The notes under the pieces are model-generated. The model did no database searches. It had not been told where the DNA came from and saw only the letters and a list, made by a program, of their open reading frames with translations. Source: Subtercola boreus (GTDB lineage: Bacteria; Actinomycetota; Actinomycetes; Actinomycetales; Microbacteriaceae). Taken from it: a stretch of 64,000 nucleotides of DNA. Numbering within the stretch: position 1 is the first letter of the stretch; each line of letters begins with the position of its first letter. The position numbers were made by a program, and so were the translations under genes. The stretch spans positions 1-64,000 of the forward strand of contig NZ_NBXB01000006.1 of assembly GCF_003399635.1 (NCBI RefSeq), written 5' to 3'. Shown piece by piece: positions 48,200-58,422 of this stretch.

Positions 48200-49975
48200 T
48201 CAGCCGATGCGCGGGGCCGCCTCGAGCAGGCGGCGGGTGTACTCGTGCGCCGGGCGGGCGAACACGTCGGCGCTCGGGCCCGTCTCGACGATGCGTCCGT
48301 CGAACATCACCGCCACCGTATCGCTCATGTGCTGCACTACGCCGAGGTCGTGCGAGATGAAGAGGTAGCTCAGGCCGCGCTCTTGTTGCAGTTCGTCGAG
48401 CAGGTCGAGCACCTGTGCCTGCACCGACACGTCGAGGGCGGAGACGGGTTCGTCGCAGACCAGGATCTGCGGATCAGGCGCCAGCGCCCGCGCGATCGCC
48501 ACGCGCTGGCGTTGCCCACCCGACAGGTGCAGCGGCCTGCGGTCGGCGAGGGCGGTCGCCAGCCCGACGGAGTCGAGGAGCTCGGCGATCGACCGGGCGA
48601 GAGCGGCCCGCCCCCCGGCTCCGCTGGCGCTCCGGCCTGACGTGAGCGCGTCGGCGAGGATCTCCCGCACGTTCCTGCGAGGGTCGAACGAGCCCAGCGG
48701 ATCCTGGTAGATCGCCCCGATCCTCCTCCGCTCGGGGCGGCGCAGGCGTTCGTTCAGGATGCTCCACGGAGCGCCTCCGAGGGTGACTGTTCCGGCATCC
48801 GGAGCCGTCAGCCCGAGCGCGAGGCGGGCGGTCGTCGTCTTGCCCGAGCCGGACTCACCGACGAGCCCGAGGGTGCGCCCGCGCTCCAGCACGAACGAGA
48901 CGTCGTCGACGACGACGCGTCGCGACCCGTCAGGACTTCGGTAGCTCTTCGACAGCCCCCGGGCCTCGAGCGCGGCACTCCCTGCGGGCATCGTGTCTCC
49001 CGCACCTCCCAGACCGCGCGAAGGGGCCGAAATCGTTCCACCCCGGGTGTCATCCGACGATTCGGGTCCCTTCGGTGACGAGCCCACGCTGCGATCGTGT
49101 TGGGCGGTCGGCGCGGTGGCCGCGGGGGTGGGGGTAGGGGCCAGACGCGTGCCGCGTGGGCGCCCGGCCGGCACGGCGCGGATGAGAAGCCGGGTGTACT
49201 CGTGCTGCGGGTCGCCGAGAACCTGCGTAGCGGGCCCCTGCTCCACGATGCGCCCGTCTGTCATCACGGCGATCGTGTCGGCGATACGACCGACCACCGC
49301 CAGGTCGTGGCTGATCAGCAGGATGCCCGTGCCCTCGCTCTTCAGTCGCTCGAGCAGCCGCAGGATCTGCTCCTGCACCGTGGTGTCGAGGGCCGTCGTC
49401 GGTTCGTCCGCGATCAGGAGCGGCGGTTCGAGGGCGATCGCCGACGCGATGAGCGCCCGCTGCCGGAGTCCGCCCGAGAGTTCGCCGGACCGTTGCCGCG
49501 CGCGCAGGTGCGGTTCGGGAACACCCACATCGGCGAGCACCCGCAGCACGCGTGCGCTCCGCTCCGACGGCGTGAGGCGGGTGTGCAGGCGCAGGGCATC
49601 CGCGATCTCCCGCCCCACCGTGCGGAGCGGGTCGAGGGAGACGAGGGCATCCTGCAGCACGAGCCCCACGTCGGCACCCCGCATCGCCCGCAGCTGGCGG
49701 TTCCCGAGGGTGAGCACGTCACGGGAGCCGACCCTGAGGCGATCGGCGGACACGTGTGCGCTGTCGCCTGCGAGGCCCAGGATGCTGCGTGCCGTCACGC
49801 TCTTGCCCGACCCCGATTCGCCCACCAGCGCGAGGCACTGCCCGGGTTCGATGCGGAAGCCGACCCCGTCGACGACCTGGGTGCTCGCGCGCCCGGTGCG
49901 GAACGCGACGCGAAGGTTCTGCACGTCGAGCACGGCGGCACGCTCGCTCATCGCCACGGCATCCTGCTCGCTCAT
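48200..49975 (-). CDS. fused oligopeptide/nickel-type ABC ATPase (DppD-DppF)
   Basis: A 591-residue fusion of two ATPases. The first (residues ~15-265) has CLALVGESGSGKSVTARSIL, GELSGGLRQRALIASAIALE and LLIADEPTTALD; the second (~335-585) has [40 protein letters not shown] and ILVCDEPVSALDVSVQAQVL. The linker (about 265-330) is Pro/Thr/Gly-rich and includes a stretch coded by a palindromic repeat. It is last of a three-gene set after two permeases; its ATG overlaps the DppC-type stop by one base (TGATG). Confidence 0.93.
   Translation of the reverse strand: MSEQDAVAMSERAAVLDVQNLRVAFRTGRASTQVVDGVGFRIEPGQCLALVGESGSGKSVTARSILGLAGDSAHVSADRLRVGSRDVLTLGNRQLRAMRGADVGLVLQDALVSLDPLRTVGREIADALRLHTRLTPSERSARVLRVLADVGVPEPHLRARQRSGELSGGLRQRALIASAIALEPPLLIADEPTTALDTTVQEQILRLLERLKSEGTGILLISHDLAVVGRIADTIAVMTDGRIVEQGPATQVLGDPQHEYTRLLIRAVPAGRPRGTRLAPTPTPAATAPTAQHDRSVGSSPKGPESSDDTRGGTISAPSRGLGGAGDTMPAGSAALEARGLSKSYRSPDGSRRVVVDDVSFVLERGRTLGLVGESGSGKTTTARLALGLTAPDAGTVTLGGAPWSILNERLRRPERRRIGAIYQDPLGSFDPRRNVREILADALTSGRSASGAGGRAALARSIAELLDSVGLATALADRRPLHLSGGQRQRVAIARALAPDPQILVCDEPVSALDVSVQAQVLDLLDELQQERGLSYLFISHDLGVVQHMSDTVAVMFDGRIVETGPSADVFARPAHEYTRRLLEAAPRIG
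49019..49075. repeat. ~57 bp palindromic repeat, copy C, inside the ABC ATPase gene
   Basis: Arms CGAAGGGGCCGAAATCGT and ACGATTCGGGTCCCTTCG pair with a few mismatches. It codes for the linker stretch SPKGPESSDDTRGG in the same frame and orientation as copy A codes for APKGPKSLQT. Confidence 0.75.
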
Positions 49976-50898
49976 CACCGCTCCCGGTTCCGGCGCTGGA
50001 GGCCCCGCCCGAGTACCGTCGCCGACGCCGCTGCCAGCACCACGAACGCCCCCGGGAAGAACGTCAGCCACCACGCAACACTGATGTACGTTCGCCCCGC
50101 CGACAGCATCGCGCCCCATTCCGCCGCGGGCGGCACCGCCCCGAGCCCGAGGAAGCTGAGCGCCGCCGCCCACACGATCGCCTGCCCGACCCCGAGCGTC
50201 GCGAGCGCGAACAGCCCGGCTGCCACGTTCGGCAGGATGTGCCGGCGGAAGATCTGCGCCGGGCTCCGCCCGAGCACCGTCGCGGCCTCGATGTACCCCG
50301 ATCCACGGATCGAACGGATCTCGGACCGGACGATCCGCGCGTAGCCGGGCGCCGTGGCGAGCCCCACGGCGATCGTCGACGTCGCCACTCCCGGCCCGAA
50401 GATCGTGATGAACAGCAGCGCGAGCAGCAGCCCCGGGAACGCGAACAGCACCTCGAGCAGCCGGTTCACGCCGAAGTCGACGGCGCGTGGGCCGAGGCCG
50501 GCGAGGGAGCCGAGGATGACCGCCAGCACCAGCCCGATCCCGGTCGCTGCCACGCCGATGAGGAGCGACGACCGCGCTCCGTAGACCACCCGGGTGAAGA
50601 TGTCGCGCCCGGACTCGTCGGTGCCGAACCAGTGCCGGGGCGACGGCGGGGTGAAGGCGTCGGCCGGGGCGATTCCGAGCGGATCGGTCGCGGTGAGCAG
50701 GCTCGGGGCGAGAGCGGCGACGAGCAGGAAGATCAGTACGAGAGCGGCGACGATCTCCCCGCCGTGCAGGTGGCCGAGGATCAGGCGGAGGTGGCGGGTT
50801 CCGGATGCACGACCATCCGTTTCGCGCCGGCCGGGGCCGGGTTTCCCACCGGTCCCCGCCGTTGACGGCAGCAGCGGCGCGCCCGCTGAGCCGCTCAC
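49975..50898 (-). CDS. peptide/nickel ABC transporter permease (DppC-type)
   Basis: A 307-residue permease with five to six helices: HWFGTDESGRDIFTRVVYGA, the hallmark of the DppC family, then RLLEVLFAFPGLLLALLFIT and the EAA loop YIEAATVLGRSPAQIFRRHI. GTG or ATG start region overlaps the DppB gene end (4 nt). The substrate (peptide, nickel or other) cannot be inferred because no binding protein gene lies nearby. Confidence 0.92.
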   Translation of the reverse strand: MSGSAGAPLLPSTAGTGGKPGPGRRETDGRASGTRHLRLILGHLHGGEIVAALVLIFLLVAALAPSLLTATDPLGIAPADAFTPPSPRHWFGTDESGRDIFTRVVYGARSSLLIGVAATGIGLVLAVILGSLAGLGPRAVDFGVNRLLEVLFAFPGLLLALLFITIFGPGVATSTIAVGLATAPGYARIVRSEIRSIRGSGYIEAATVLGRSPAQIFRRHILPNVAAGLFALATLGVGQAIVWAAALSFLGLGAVPPAAEWGAMLSAGRTYISVAWWLTFFPGAFVVLAAASATVLGRGLQRRNRER

Positions 50899-51938
50899 CG
50901 GTCGCCGCCCTGCTGGCGCAGCCGTGGGTCGGCGATCCGATCGGCCAGATCCGTCGCGATCGTCACGACGATGTACACCAGCGCGACCACCATCACCACG
51001 CCGATGACGACAGGAATGTCCCTGATCAGCACGGCATTCAGTAGCGTGCGGCCGAGCCCGGGGCGGGCGAAGACGGTCTCCACGACGACAGCACCGCTGA
51101 TGAGCGATCCGAACGCCCAGCCCGAGAGGCTGATCGCGGGCAGGGCGGCATGCCGGAGCGCGTGGATGAGCCGCACCCCGGTCTCGCTCTCACCCCGGGC
51201 TCTCGCCGAGACGGTGAACGGGGCATCCAGAGCGTTCAGCACCGACTCGCGCATGAGCTGCCCCAGGAACCCGGCCAGCGGGATCGCCAGCGTGAGCACG
51301 GGCAGCACGAGGCCCGGGATGCCCGGCGTGCTGATCGCCGGAAGCCAGCCCAGCCCCACGCTGAACGGCAGGATGAGGATCGTGCCGAGCCAGAAGTTCG
51401 GCACAGCGGCGGCGACGATCTCGAGCACGGTGGAGACGGCGGCAGCGACGCGCCCGCCCCGGGTCGCCCACAGTGCGAGCGCGATGGCGAGCAGCCAGGC
51501 GACCGCGAGCGAGATCACGGTGAGCACCAGTGTGCTGCCGAGGCCGTCGAGGATGACCTGCCCCACCGGCACCTTCAGCGCGTACGACGTGCCGAAGTCG
51601 CCGGTCGCGAGCCGCCCCAGCTCGTGCAAGTACTGGGTGAACAGGGGCTGGTCGAGCCCGAACTCGGCGCGCGCCTGCGCGAGCGCTTCGGGTGTGGCCC
51701 GGGAGCCTGGCCCGCCGAGGATCGCCTCCGCCGGGTCCCCCGGGATCAGCCTGATGCCGAAGAAGATCAGCGTGGCCACGGCCCACAGCACGAACACGGC
51801 CCCCGCGACGCGTGTCGCGGCCCACCGCACCGCGCGCCAGACCCCGCCGCCGCGCTCGTGCGGGCGCGAGTGCAGCGCTTCCGCTCCGCCCGCACTGCCG
51901 GGGCCCGGCGAACCGGCGGCGTCGGCGAGGAAAGTCAC
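50895..51938 (-). CDS. peptide/nickel ABC transporter permease (DppB-type)
   Basis: A 347-residue permease. LIFFGIRLIPGDPAEAILGG is the DppB N-terminal signature; LNALDAPFTVSARARGESET forms the EAA loop region, followed by FGSLISGAVVVETVFARPGL. First gene of the three-gene transporter set. A basic, Gly/Ser-rich N-terminal extension of ~40 residues precedes the first helix. Confidence 0.92.
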   Translation of the reverse strand: MTFLADAAGSPGPGSAGGAEALHSRPHERGGGVWRAVRWAATRVAGAVFVLWAVATLIFFGIRLIPGDPAEAILGGPGSRATPEALAQARAEFGLDQPLFTQYLHELGRLATGDFGTSYALKVPVGQVILDGLGSTLVLTVISLAVAWLLAIALALWATRGGRVAAAVSTVLEIVAAAVPNFWLGTILILPFSVGLGWLPAISTPGIPGLVLPVLTLAIPLAGFLGQLMRESVLNALDAPFTVSARARGESETGVRLIHALRHAALPAISLSGWAFGSLISGAVVVETVFARPGLGRTLLNAVLIRDIPVVIGVVMVVALVYIVVTIATDLADRIADPRLRQQGGDR

Positions 51939-52001
51939 CCTCCGAGCCTAGGCGCTCGCCACGGCCCGGCGGCTACCCGCGCGGATGTCTGGGCTCCCTC
52001 C

Positions 52002-52058
52002 GGAATGCGCTGGGCCAGACCCGCGCCGTTGTGGCCGCGGTTCGGCCCCGCGCATTCC
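52002..52058. repeat. 57 bp inverted repeat upstream of the dppB-type gene
   Basis: GGAATGCGCTGGGCC pairs with GGCCCCGCGCATTCC, 15 bp arms with one mismatch around 27 nt. Between the promoter of the dppB-type gene and the dctA 3' end. It matches the other palindromes in size but not in arm sequence. Confidence 0.75.
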
Positions 52059-52110
52059 CTATTCGACCGTTCGCGCGTGCGCGTGCGGGTGCGCGAGCGT
52101 GTGCGTGGGC

Positions 52111-53589
<1,479 letters not shown>

Positions 53590-53784
53590 GAGTGTTCCCT
53601 TTCGGATGGCGCCGCACGACTCCGTGGGCGCTGTTCAGTCGGGCAAGCATCCGCCAGAACCGCGAAGGGTGGCGGGTTCTGTTCATAGTGTTCGCGAGCA
53701 TCCTCTGCCCGCGGCGTCTACCCTGAGGGTGACCGAACGTTTCGCACCGTTGCGAGAGCAGAACAGGGCAGGTGGGCACGCCGC

Positions 53785-55524
53785 ATGATCGCCTGGATCC
53801 GTCGCTGGAGCATCTCCCGGCGACTCTTCGCGCTGCAGTTCGTGTTCATCCTGCTGCTCACGGCCGCGGCGCTGGTCTGGCTCTGGAACGACGCCCGCGG
53901 AATCGTCGAGACGAGCGCCACCGACCACAGCCTGTCGGTGGCGACCTCGATCGCCGACAATCCGTTCGTGCTCGAGGCGATCCAGGCGGCGGGTCCGGAT
54001 GCCGCAGGGTCGGCCGGCAGCGGAATCCCCGGTGCCGATCCGAGCGTTCTGCTCGAGCCGTACGCCGAGAACCTGATGGCCGACACCGCGACCGATTTCA
54101 TCACGATCATGGCGCCCGACCGCACGCGCTTCACGCACCCGAACGTGGACCAGATCGGCCGGCCGTTCGTCGGCACCATCGAGCCGGCGCTCACGGGCCG
54201 CACCTTCACCGAGACGTACACCGGCACTCTGGGGCCGTCGGTGCGCGCGGTGGTGCCCATCCTGAACCCGCAGGGAACCGTCGTCGCGCTGGTGGCGGCC
54301 GGGGTGACGGTCTCGAAGGTGTCGGGTGCGCTGGCCGAACGGCTGCCGCTCGTGTTCGGATTCGCCGGCCTCACGCTGCTCTTCGGCGCCCTCGCGTCGT
54401 GGCTGCTGAGCCGGTATCTGCAGCGGGTGACCTGGGGCCGGGGGCCCGAGGAGATGAGCCGCATGTTCTCGTACTACGAGGGTGTGCTGCACTCCGTTCG
54501 GGAGGGTCTCGTGCTCGTCGACTCACGCGGACGACTGGTGCTGCACAACGACCAGGCGGCCGAGTTGCTCGGTCTTCCGCCGTCGGGGAGTGTTCCGGTG
54601 GCGGTCTCCGAGCTGCAGATCCCGGATGCTCTGCAGAGCCTGCTCGCAGGCGGAGACCGTGCCGTCGACGAGATCTTCGTCACCGAGAACCGGGTGCTGG
54701 TGGTGAACCAGGAGCCCGCGGTCGCGGTGGCGCCGGGGCGTGGCACCAGGCGTCGCGTGACCTCCCGGCGCGTGATGGGCACGGTGACGACCCTCCGCGA
54801 CCACACCGACCTGCTGCGCATCTCGGGCGAGCTGCAGAACATGCGGACGCTCTCCGACGCGCTCCGCTCGCAGACGCACGAGCACGCGAACCGGTTGCAC
54901 ACCATCGTCGCGCTGATCGAGCTGGGTCGCGGCGAGGAGGCGATCGCGCTGGCGGCCGGTGAGCTCGATCGCGGTCAGAACCTCGCCGACCAACTCATCG
55001 AGGCTGTCGAGGAGCCGGTGCTCGCCGCGCTCCTCGTAGGCAAGTCGGCTGAGGCCCGGGAGAGAGGGGCGGAGCTCGAGCTGGTGATCACACCGGGGCT
55101 GGGACAGCTGGGGGTGCCCCCCGACGACCTCATCACGATCGTGGGCAACCTCGTCGACAACGCCCTCGACGCGGCGATCGACGGCGGCACGGGTCATCCG
55201 CGGGTCGTCGTGGCTGTCAGCGGGGGCGCTGGCGGGCGCGGGGGCGGTGGCGCTCGGGGTGAGCGCTCGGGGAGGGAGCCCGTGGTCATCCGCGTCTCCG
55301 ACAACGGACCGGGCATCGACGACGTCGGCCGCGCCTTCGAGCGGGGCTACTCGTCGAAGGCCGCCGGGCCGCACGGGCGTGGATTCGGCCTGGCGCTGGT
55401 GGGCCAGAGCGTTCGGCGCCTGGGCGGCAGCATCGGCGTCGAGGCGGACGGGGGCGCCGTGGTGACGGTCACGCTGCCGCGCGGCGCTGCCCGGCAGTCC
55501 GTTCGCGAGACGACGCCCGGATGA
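53785..55524 (+). CDS. sensor histidine kinase of the CitA/DcuS/DctB-like class
   Basis: A 579-residue kinase: first helix LFALQFVFILLLTAAALVWL, extracytoplasmic PAS (CitA-type) domain up to the second helix near residue 195 (LVFGFAGLTLLFGALASWLL), a cytoplasmic PAS (YEGVLHSVREGLVLVDSRGR), phosphoacceptor LRSQTHEHANRLHTIVALIE typical of CitA/DcuS, and an ATPase domain (GNLVDNALDAA, DNGPGIDD, GRGFGLALVGQSV). It should sense a di- or tricarboxylate outside the cell. It overlaps the response-regulator gene by 4 nt and is divergent from dctA, so it is likely to induce it. Confidence 0.93.
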   Translation: MIAWIRRWSISRRLFALQFVFILLLTAAALVWLWNDARGIVETSATDHSLSVATSIADNPFVLEAIQAAGPDAAGSAGSGIPGADPSVLLEPYAENLMADTATDFITIMAPDRTRFTHPNVDQIGRPFVGTIEPALTGRTFTETYTGTLGPSVRAVVPILNPQGTVVALVAAGVTVSKVSGALAERLPLVFGFAGLTLLFGALASWLLSRYLQRVTWGRGPEEMSRMFSYYEGVLHSVREGLVLVDSRGRLVLHNDQAAELLGLPPSGSVPVAVSELQIPDALQSLLAGGDRAVDEIFVTENRVLVVNQEPAVAVAPGRGTRRRVTSRRVMGTVTTLRDHTDLLRISGELQNMRTLSDALRSQTHEHANRLHTIVALIELGRGEEAIALAAGELDRGQNLADQLIEAVEEPVLAALLVGKSAEARERGAELELVITPGLGQLGVPPDDLITIVGNLVDNALDAAIDGGTGHPRVVVAVSGGAGGRGGGGARGERSGREPVVIRVSDNGPGIDDVGRAFERGYSSKAAGPHGRGFGLALVGQSVRRLGGSIGVEADGGAVVTVTLPRGAARQSVRETTPG

Positions 55525-56273
55525 CCGCCGCTCCCGTCAGGGTGCTCGTGGTCGACGACGAGGAGATCACGGCCAGCGCCCATGCCGCCTACCTCGGCCG
55601 CGTCGGCGGGTTCGAGGTGGCGGGGATCGCGCACACCGGTCAGGAGGCCATCCGGCAGCTCCGCACCGCGGCAGCACGCGGAACGGAGCATCCGGCCGAC
55701 GCGGACCCGCGGCATCCAGAACCACGGCCGACGCCGATCGACCTGATCCTGCTCGACATGAACCTCCCCGACATGTACGGGCTCGACCTCTGTCGCCAGA
55801 TCCGCAGCGCCGGGCTCGAGATCGACGTGATCGCCATCACGGCGGTGCGTGAGATGGCGGTGGTGCGGGCATCCGTGTCGCTCGGCATCGTGCAGTACCT
55901 GATCAAGCCGTTCGCCTACGCCACATTCGCCGAGCGGATGCGCAGCTACCTCGACTTTCGGCACACCTTCGACGGTGACCGCCCGGTGGCGACACAGGGT
56001 GACGTCGACAGCACGTTCGGGGCCCTCCGTTCGGCGGCGCCGGTCTCTTACGACAAAGGCCTCTCCGAAGGAACGCTTCAGGTCGTGGTGTCAGCGCTCG
56101 CCGCGGCTCCCGCGGCGCTGTCGGCGAGTGAAGTGAGCGAAGCGGCGGCCGTGTCGCGTGTCACCGCCCGGCGCTACCTCGAACACCTGGTCGCGTCGGG
56201 GGCGGCGGAGAAGACCTCCCGCTACGGGACCCCCGGGCGCCCCGAGGTGGAGTACCGGCTCATGCGGAGCTGA
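55521..56273 (+). CDS. CitB/DcuR-type response regulator
   Basis: A 250-residue regulator with receiver motifs VVDDEEITASAHAAYLGRVG, phosphoacceptor LILLDMNLPDMYGLDLCRQI, ITAVRE and YLIKPFAYATF, followed by a winged helix LSASEVSEAAAVSRVTARRY of the CitB class. A hydrophilic ~25-residue insert (His/Pro-rich) precedes the phosphoacceptor. It is translationally coupled to the kinase. Expected targets: dctA and possibly itself. Confidence 0.92.
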   Translation: MTAAPVRVLVVDDEEITASAHAAYLGRVGGFEVAGIAHTGQEAIRQLRTAAARGTEHPADADPRHPEPRPTPIDLILLDMNLPDMYGLDLCRQIRSAGLEIDVIAITAVREMAVVRASVSLGIVQYLIKPFAYATFAERMRSYLDFRHTFDGDRPVATQGDVDSTFGALRSAAPVSYDKGLSEGTLQVVVSALAAAPAALSASEVSEAAAVSRVTARRYLEHLVASGAAEKTSRYGTPGRPEVEYRLMRS

Positions 56274-56530
56274 GCGCGCCGGCTGTCCCGACTGCCGTCG
56301 CGCCGGTCGTCGTGCCCGCCTGCCGTCGCGCCCGCCCGTTCTACCGCCCGCAGCATCCGGCATCCTCCAGAACTGGTTGCCGCAGGGCAACCTCTCGATG
56401 AATTCCCCGGGTGAATCTAAACAGGGGGTGACCGCTCTGCAATAGGTTCGTTCAAGCCGTTTCCTCACCCATTCGGGGGACAGTCTCCGTCTAGCGTGGC
56501 TGACGAACTGAACAGCGAAGGTGGTTGCAG
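56274..56530. other. intergenic promoter region ahead of the ABC importer
   Basis: Contains a direct repeat CTGCCGTCGCGCC near the left end and GGTTCGTTCAAGCC and TTCACCC-type sequences to the right, which might include a PHO-box-like site; nothing is decisive. A GAAGGTGG Shine-Dalgarno precedes the first permease gene. Confidence 0.4.
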
Positions 56531-57556
56531 ATGACGTCGACAGCGACGCGCCCAGCGGCGGGTGAGACATCCGGGCAGGCGGAGACGGGGCCCGGCGCGC
56601 GGCCCGGCACCGTGCCTCCCGCGAAGCGGAACGTACCCGATCCGGCCGAACGGGCCCGGGCACGAAAGCTCCAGTCGCGGCGCACGCAGGCCCGCAACTG
56701 GCTGCTCTTCGTGCTGCTCGCCGGCCCGAACATCGCCCTGCTCATCGCTTTCACGTACAAACCGCTGCTGCAGTCGTTCTACTACTCGACGCTGCAGTGG
56801 AACATCGGCTCGCAACGCGCCATCAACGTCGGGTTCCGCAACTACACCGACTGGCTGACCGATTCGACGACCCCGCAGGTGATCGGGGTGACCGTCGTCT
56901 TCACCCTCGCCACGGTCGGTGGCGGCATGGTGATCGGTCTCGGGCTCGCTCTGCTGCTCAACCAGAAACTCAAGCTGCGGGGGCCCGCCCGGACGATCAT
57001 CGTGGCCCCCTATGTGCTCTCGGGCGTAGCCGTCGGCCTCCTCTGGCTGTTCGTCTTCGACCCGAACTTCGGCATCGTCGCAGCCGTGCTCGGGGCCATC
57101 GGCCTGCCGTCCCCGGCCTGGTACAACGACCCGCAGTGGGCGCTGGTGATGGTCATCATCGTGCAGCTCTGGAAGAACGTGGGCTACATCGCGCTGATCT
57201 ACCTGGCGGGGCTGCAGGCCATCCAGGCCGACGTGCTCGAAGCGGCGGCTCTCGACGGCGCCGGACCGGTGCGGACTTTCCGGCGCATCATCCTGCCCCT
57301 GCTCGGCCCGACCTCGTTCTTCCTCAGCGTCACCACACTGCTTTCCTCGCTGCAGAGTTTCGACATCATCCAGGCGATGACGAAGGGCGGCCCGCTCGAG
57401 GGCACCACCACGATGATGTACGAGATCTACCGGGAGGGCTTCGTCGCGGGCCGGGCCGGGTACTCGTCGGCCGTCGCCACCATCCTCTTTGTCGTGCTGA
57501 TCATCGTGACGCTGGTGCAGCTGCGATTCGTCGAACGAAAGGTGCACTACTCATGA
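56531..57556 (+). CDS. ABC sugar/glycerol-phosphate-type permease (UgpA-like)
   Basis: A 341-residue permease with six helices of the MalF/UgpA class: NWLLFVLLAGPNIALLIAFT, then VLEAAALDGAGPVRTFRRII as the EAA loop. ATG at 56531 lies 9 nt after GAAGG, favoured over a TTG two codons earlier. The stop overlaps the next permease start (ATGA). Its N-terminal 50 residues are hydrophilic. Association with a phosphodiesterase suggests glycerophosphodiesters or glycerol 3-phosphate as cargo. Confidence 0.92.
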   Translation: MTSTATRPAAGETSGQAETGPGARPGTVPPAKRNVPDPAERARARKLQSRRTQARNWLLFVLLAGPNIALLIAFTYKPLLQSFYYSTLQWNIGSQRAINVGFRNYTDWLTDSTTPQVIGVTVVFTLATVGGGMVIGLGLALLLNQKLKLRGPARTIIVAPYVLSGVAVGLLWLFVFDPNFGIVAAVLGAIGLPSPAWYNDPQWALVMVIIVQLWKNVGYIALIYLAGLQAIQADVLEAAALDGAGPVRTFRRIILPLLGPTSFFLSVTTLLSSLQSFDIIQAMTKGGPLEGTTTMMYEIYREGFVAGRAGYSSAVATILFVVLIIVTLVQLRFVERKVHYS

Positions 57557-58374
57557 TGCGCAGATTCCCGATCGGCGGCTACATCGCCCTGCTGGTCGCC
57601 GTCGCCGCGATGGTTCTCCCTCTGGTCTGGATGCTGCTGGCCAGCTTCAAGGGCCAGACGGAGATCTACTCCCTTCCGATCCAGTGGCTGCCGTCGTCGT
57701 TCGCACCGACGAACTACAGCGACGCGCTCGGCGTGGTGCCGTTCGGGGCGTTCTTCGTCAACAGCGCCATCACCACGGTCGTCGGGGCCGGGATCAAGAT
57801 CATCCTGGGGCTGATGACGGCCTACGCCCTGGTGTTCATCGAGGTGCCCTTCAAGAAGGTGTTCTTCGCGATCGTGATCTTCGCGCTGCTCGTGCCGCAG
57901 CAGATCGTGATCATTCCGAACTACACGCTCGTCGCGAGCCTCGGCTGGCTGAACACCTACCAGGGCATCATCGTGCCCGGCCTGGCGAGTGCGTTCGGCA
58001 CGTTCCTGTTCCGGCAGCACTTCCTCTCGCTGCCGCCCTCGGTGCTCGAAGCGGCCGCGCTCGACGGCGCGGGCCACCTCCGGCGGCTCTGGGCCTTCGT
58101 CGTGCCGATGTCGACCCCGACCATCGCGGCGGTCGCCCTCGTCTCGGTGGTCACCGAGTGGAACGAGTACCTCTGGCCGTTGCTGGTGGTCGACCGCCCG
58201 AACATGATGACCCTCCCGATCGGCCTCACCCTGCTGCAGAACACCGACGGCATCACGAACTGGGGCGTGCTGATGGCCGGAACGGTGCTGGTCACCCTGC
58301 CGATCCTCATCGTCTTCTTCGTGATGCAGCGGAAGATCGTCGCCGGCCTCACGGCGGGCGCGGTCACCGGTTAG
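57553..58374 (+). CDS. ABC permease (UgpE/MalG-like)
   Basis: A 273-residue permease with six helices: MVLPLVWMLLASFKGQTEIY, IVIFALLVPQQIVIIPNYTL, and the EAA loop LPPSVLEAAALDGAGHLRRL. ATG overlaps the previous stop by ATGA; a second in-frame ATG follows at once. Partner of the UgpA-like permease. Confidence 0.93.
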   Translation: MMRRFPIGGYIALLVAVAAMVLPLVWMLLASFKGQTEIYSLPIQWLPSSFAPTNYSDALGVVPFGAFFVNSAITTVVGAGIKIILGLMTAYALVFIEVPFKKVFFAIVIFALLVPQQIVIIPNYTLVASLGWLNTYQGIIVPGLASAFGTFLFRQHFLSLPPSVLEAAALDGAGHLRRLWAFVVPMSTPTIAAVALVSVVTEWNEYLWPLLVVDRPNMMTLPIGLTLLQNTDGITNWGVLMAGTVLVTLPILIVFFVMQRKIVAGLTAGAVTG

Positions 58375-58422
58375 CTCCCCCCAACTTCTTCCCACCCCGC
58401 CCTCTTACAGAAAGACAGAACC

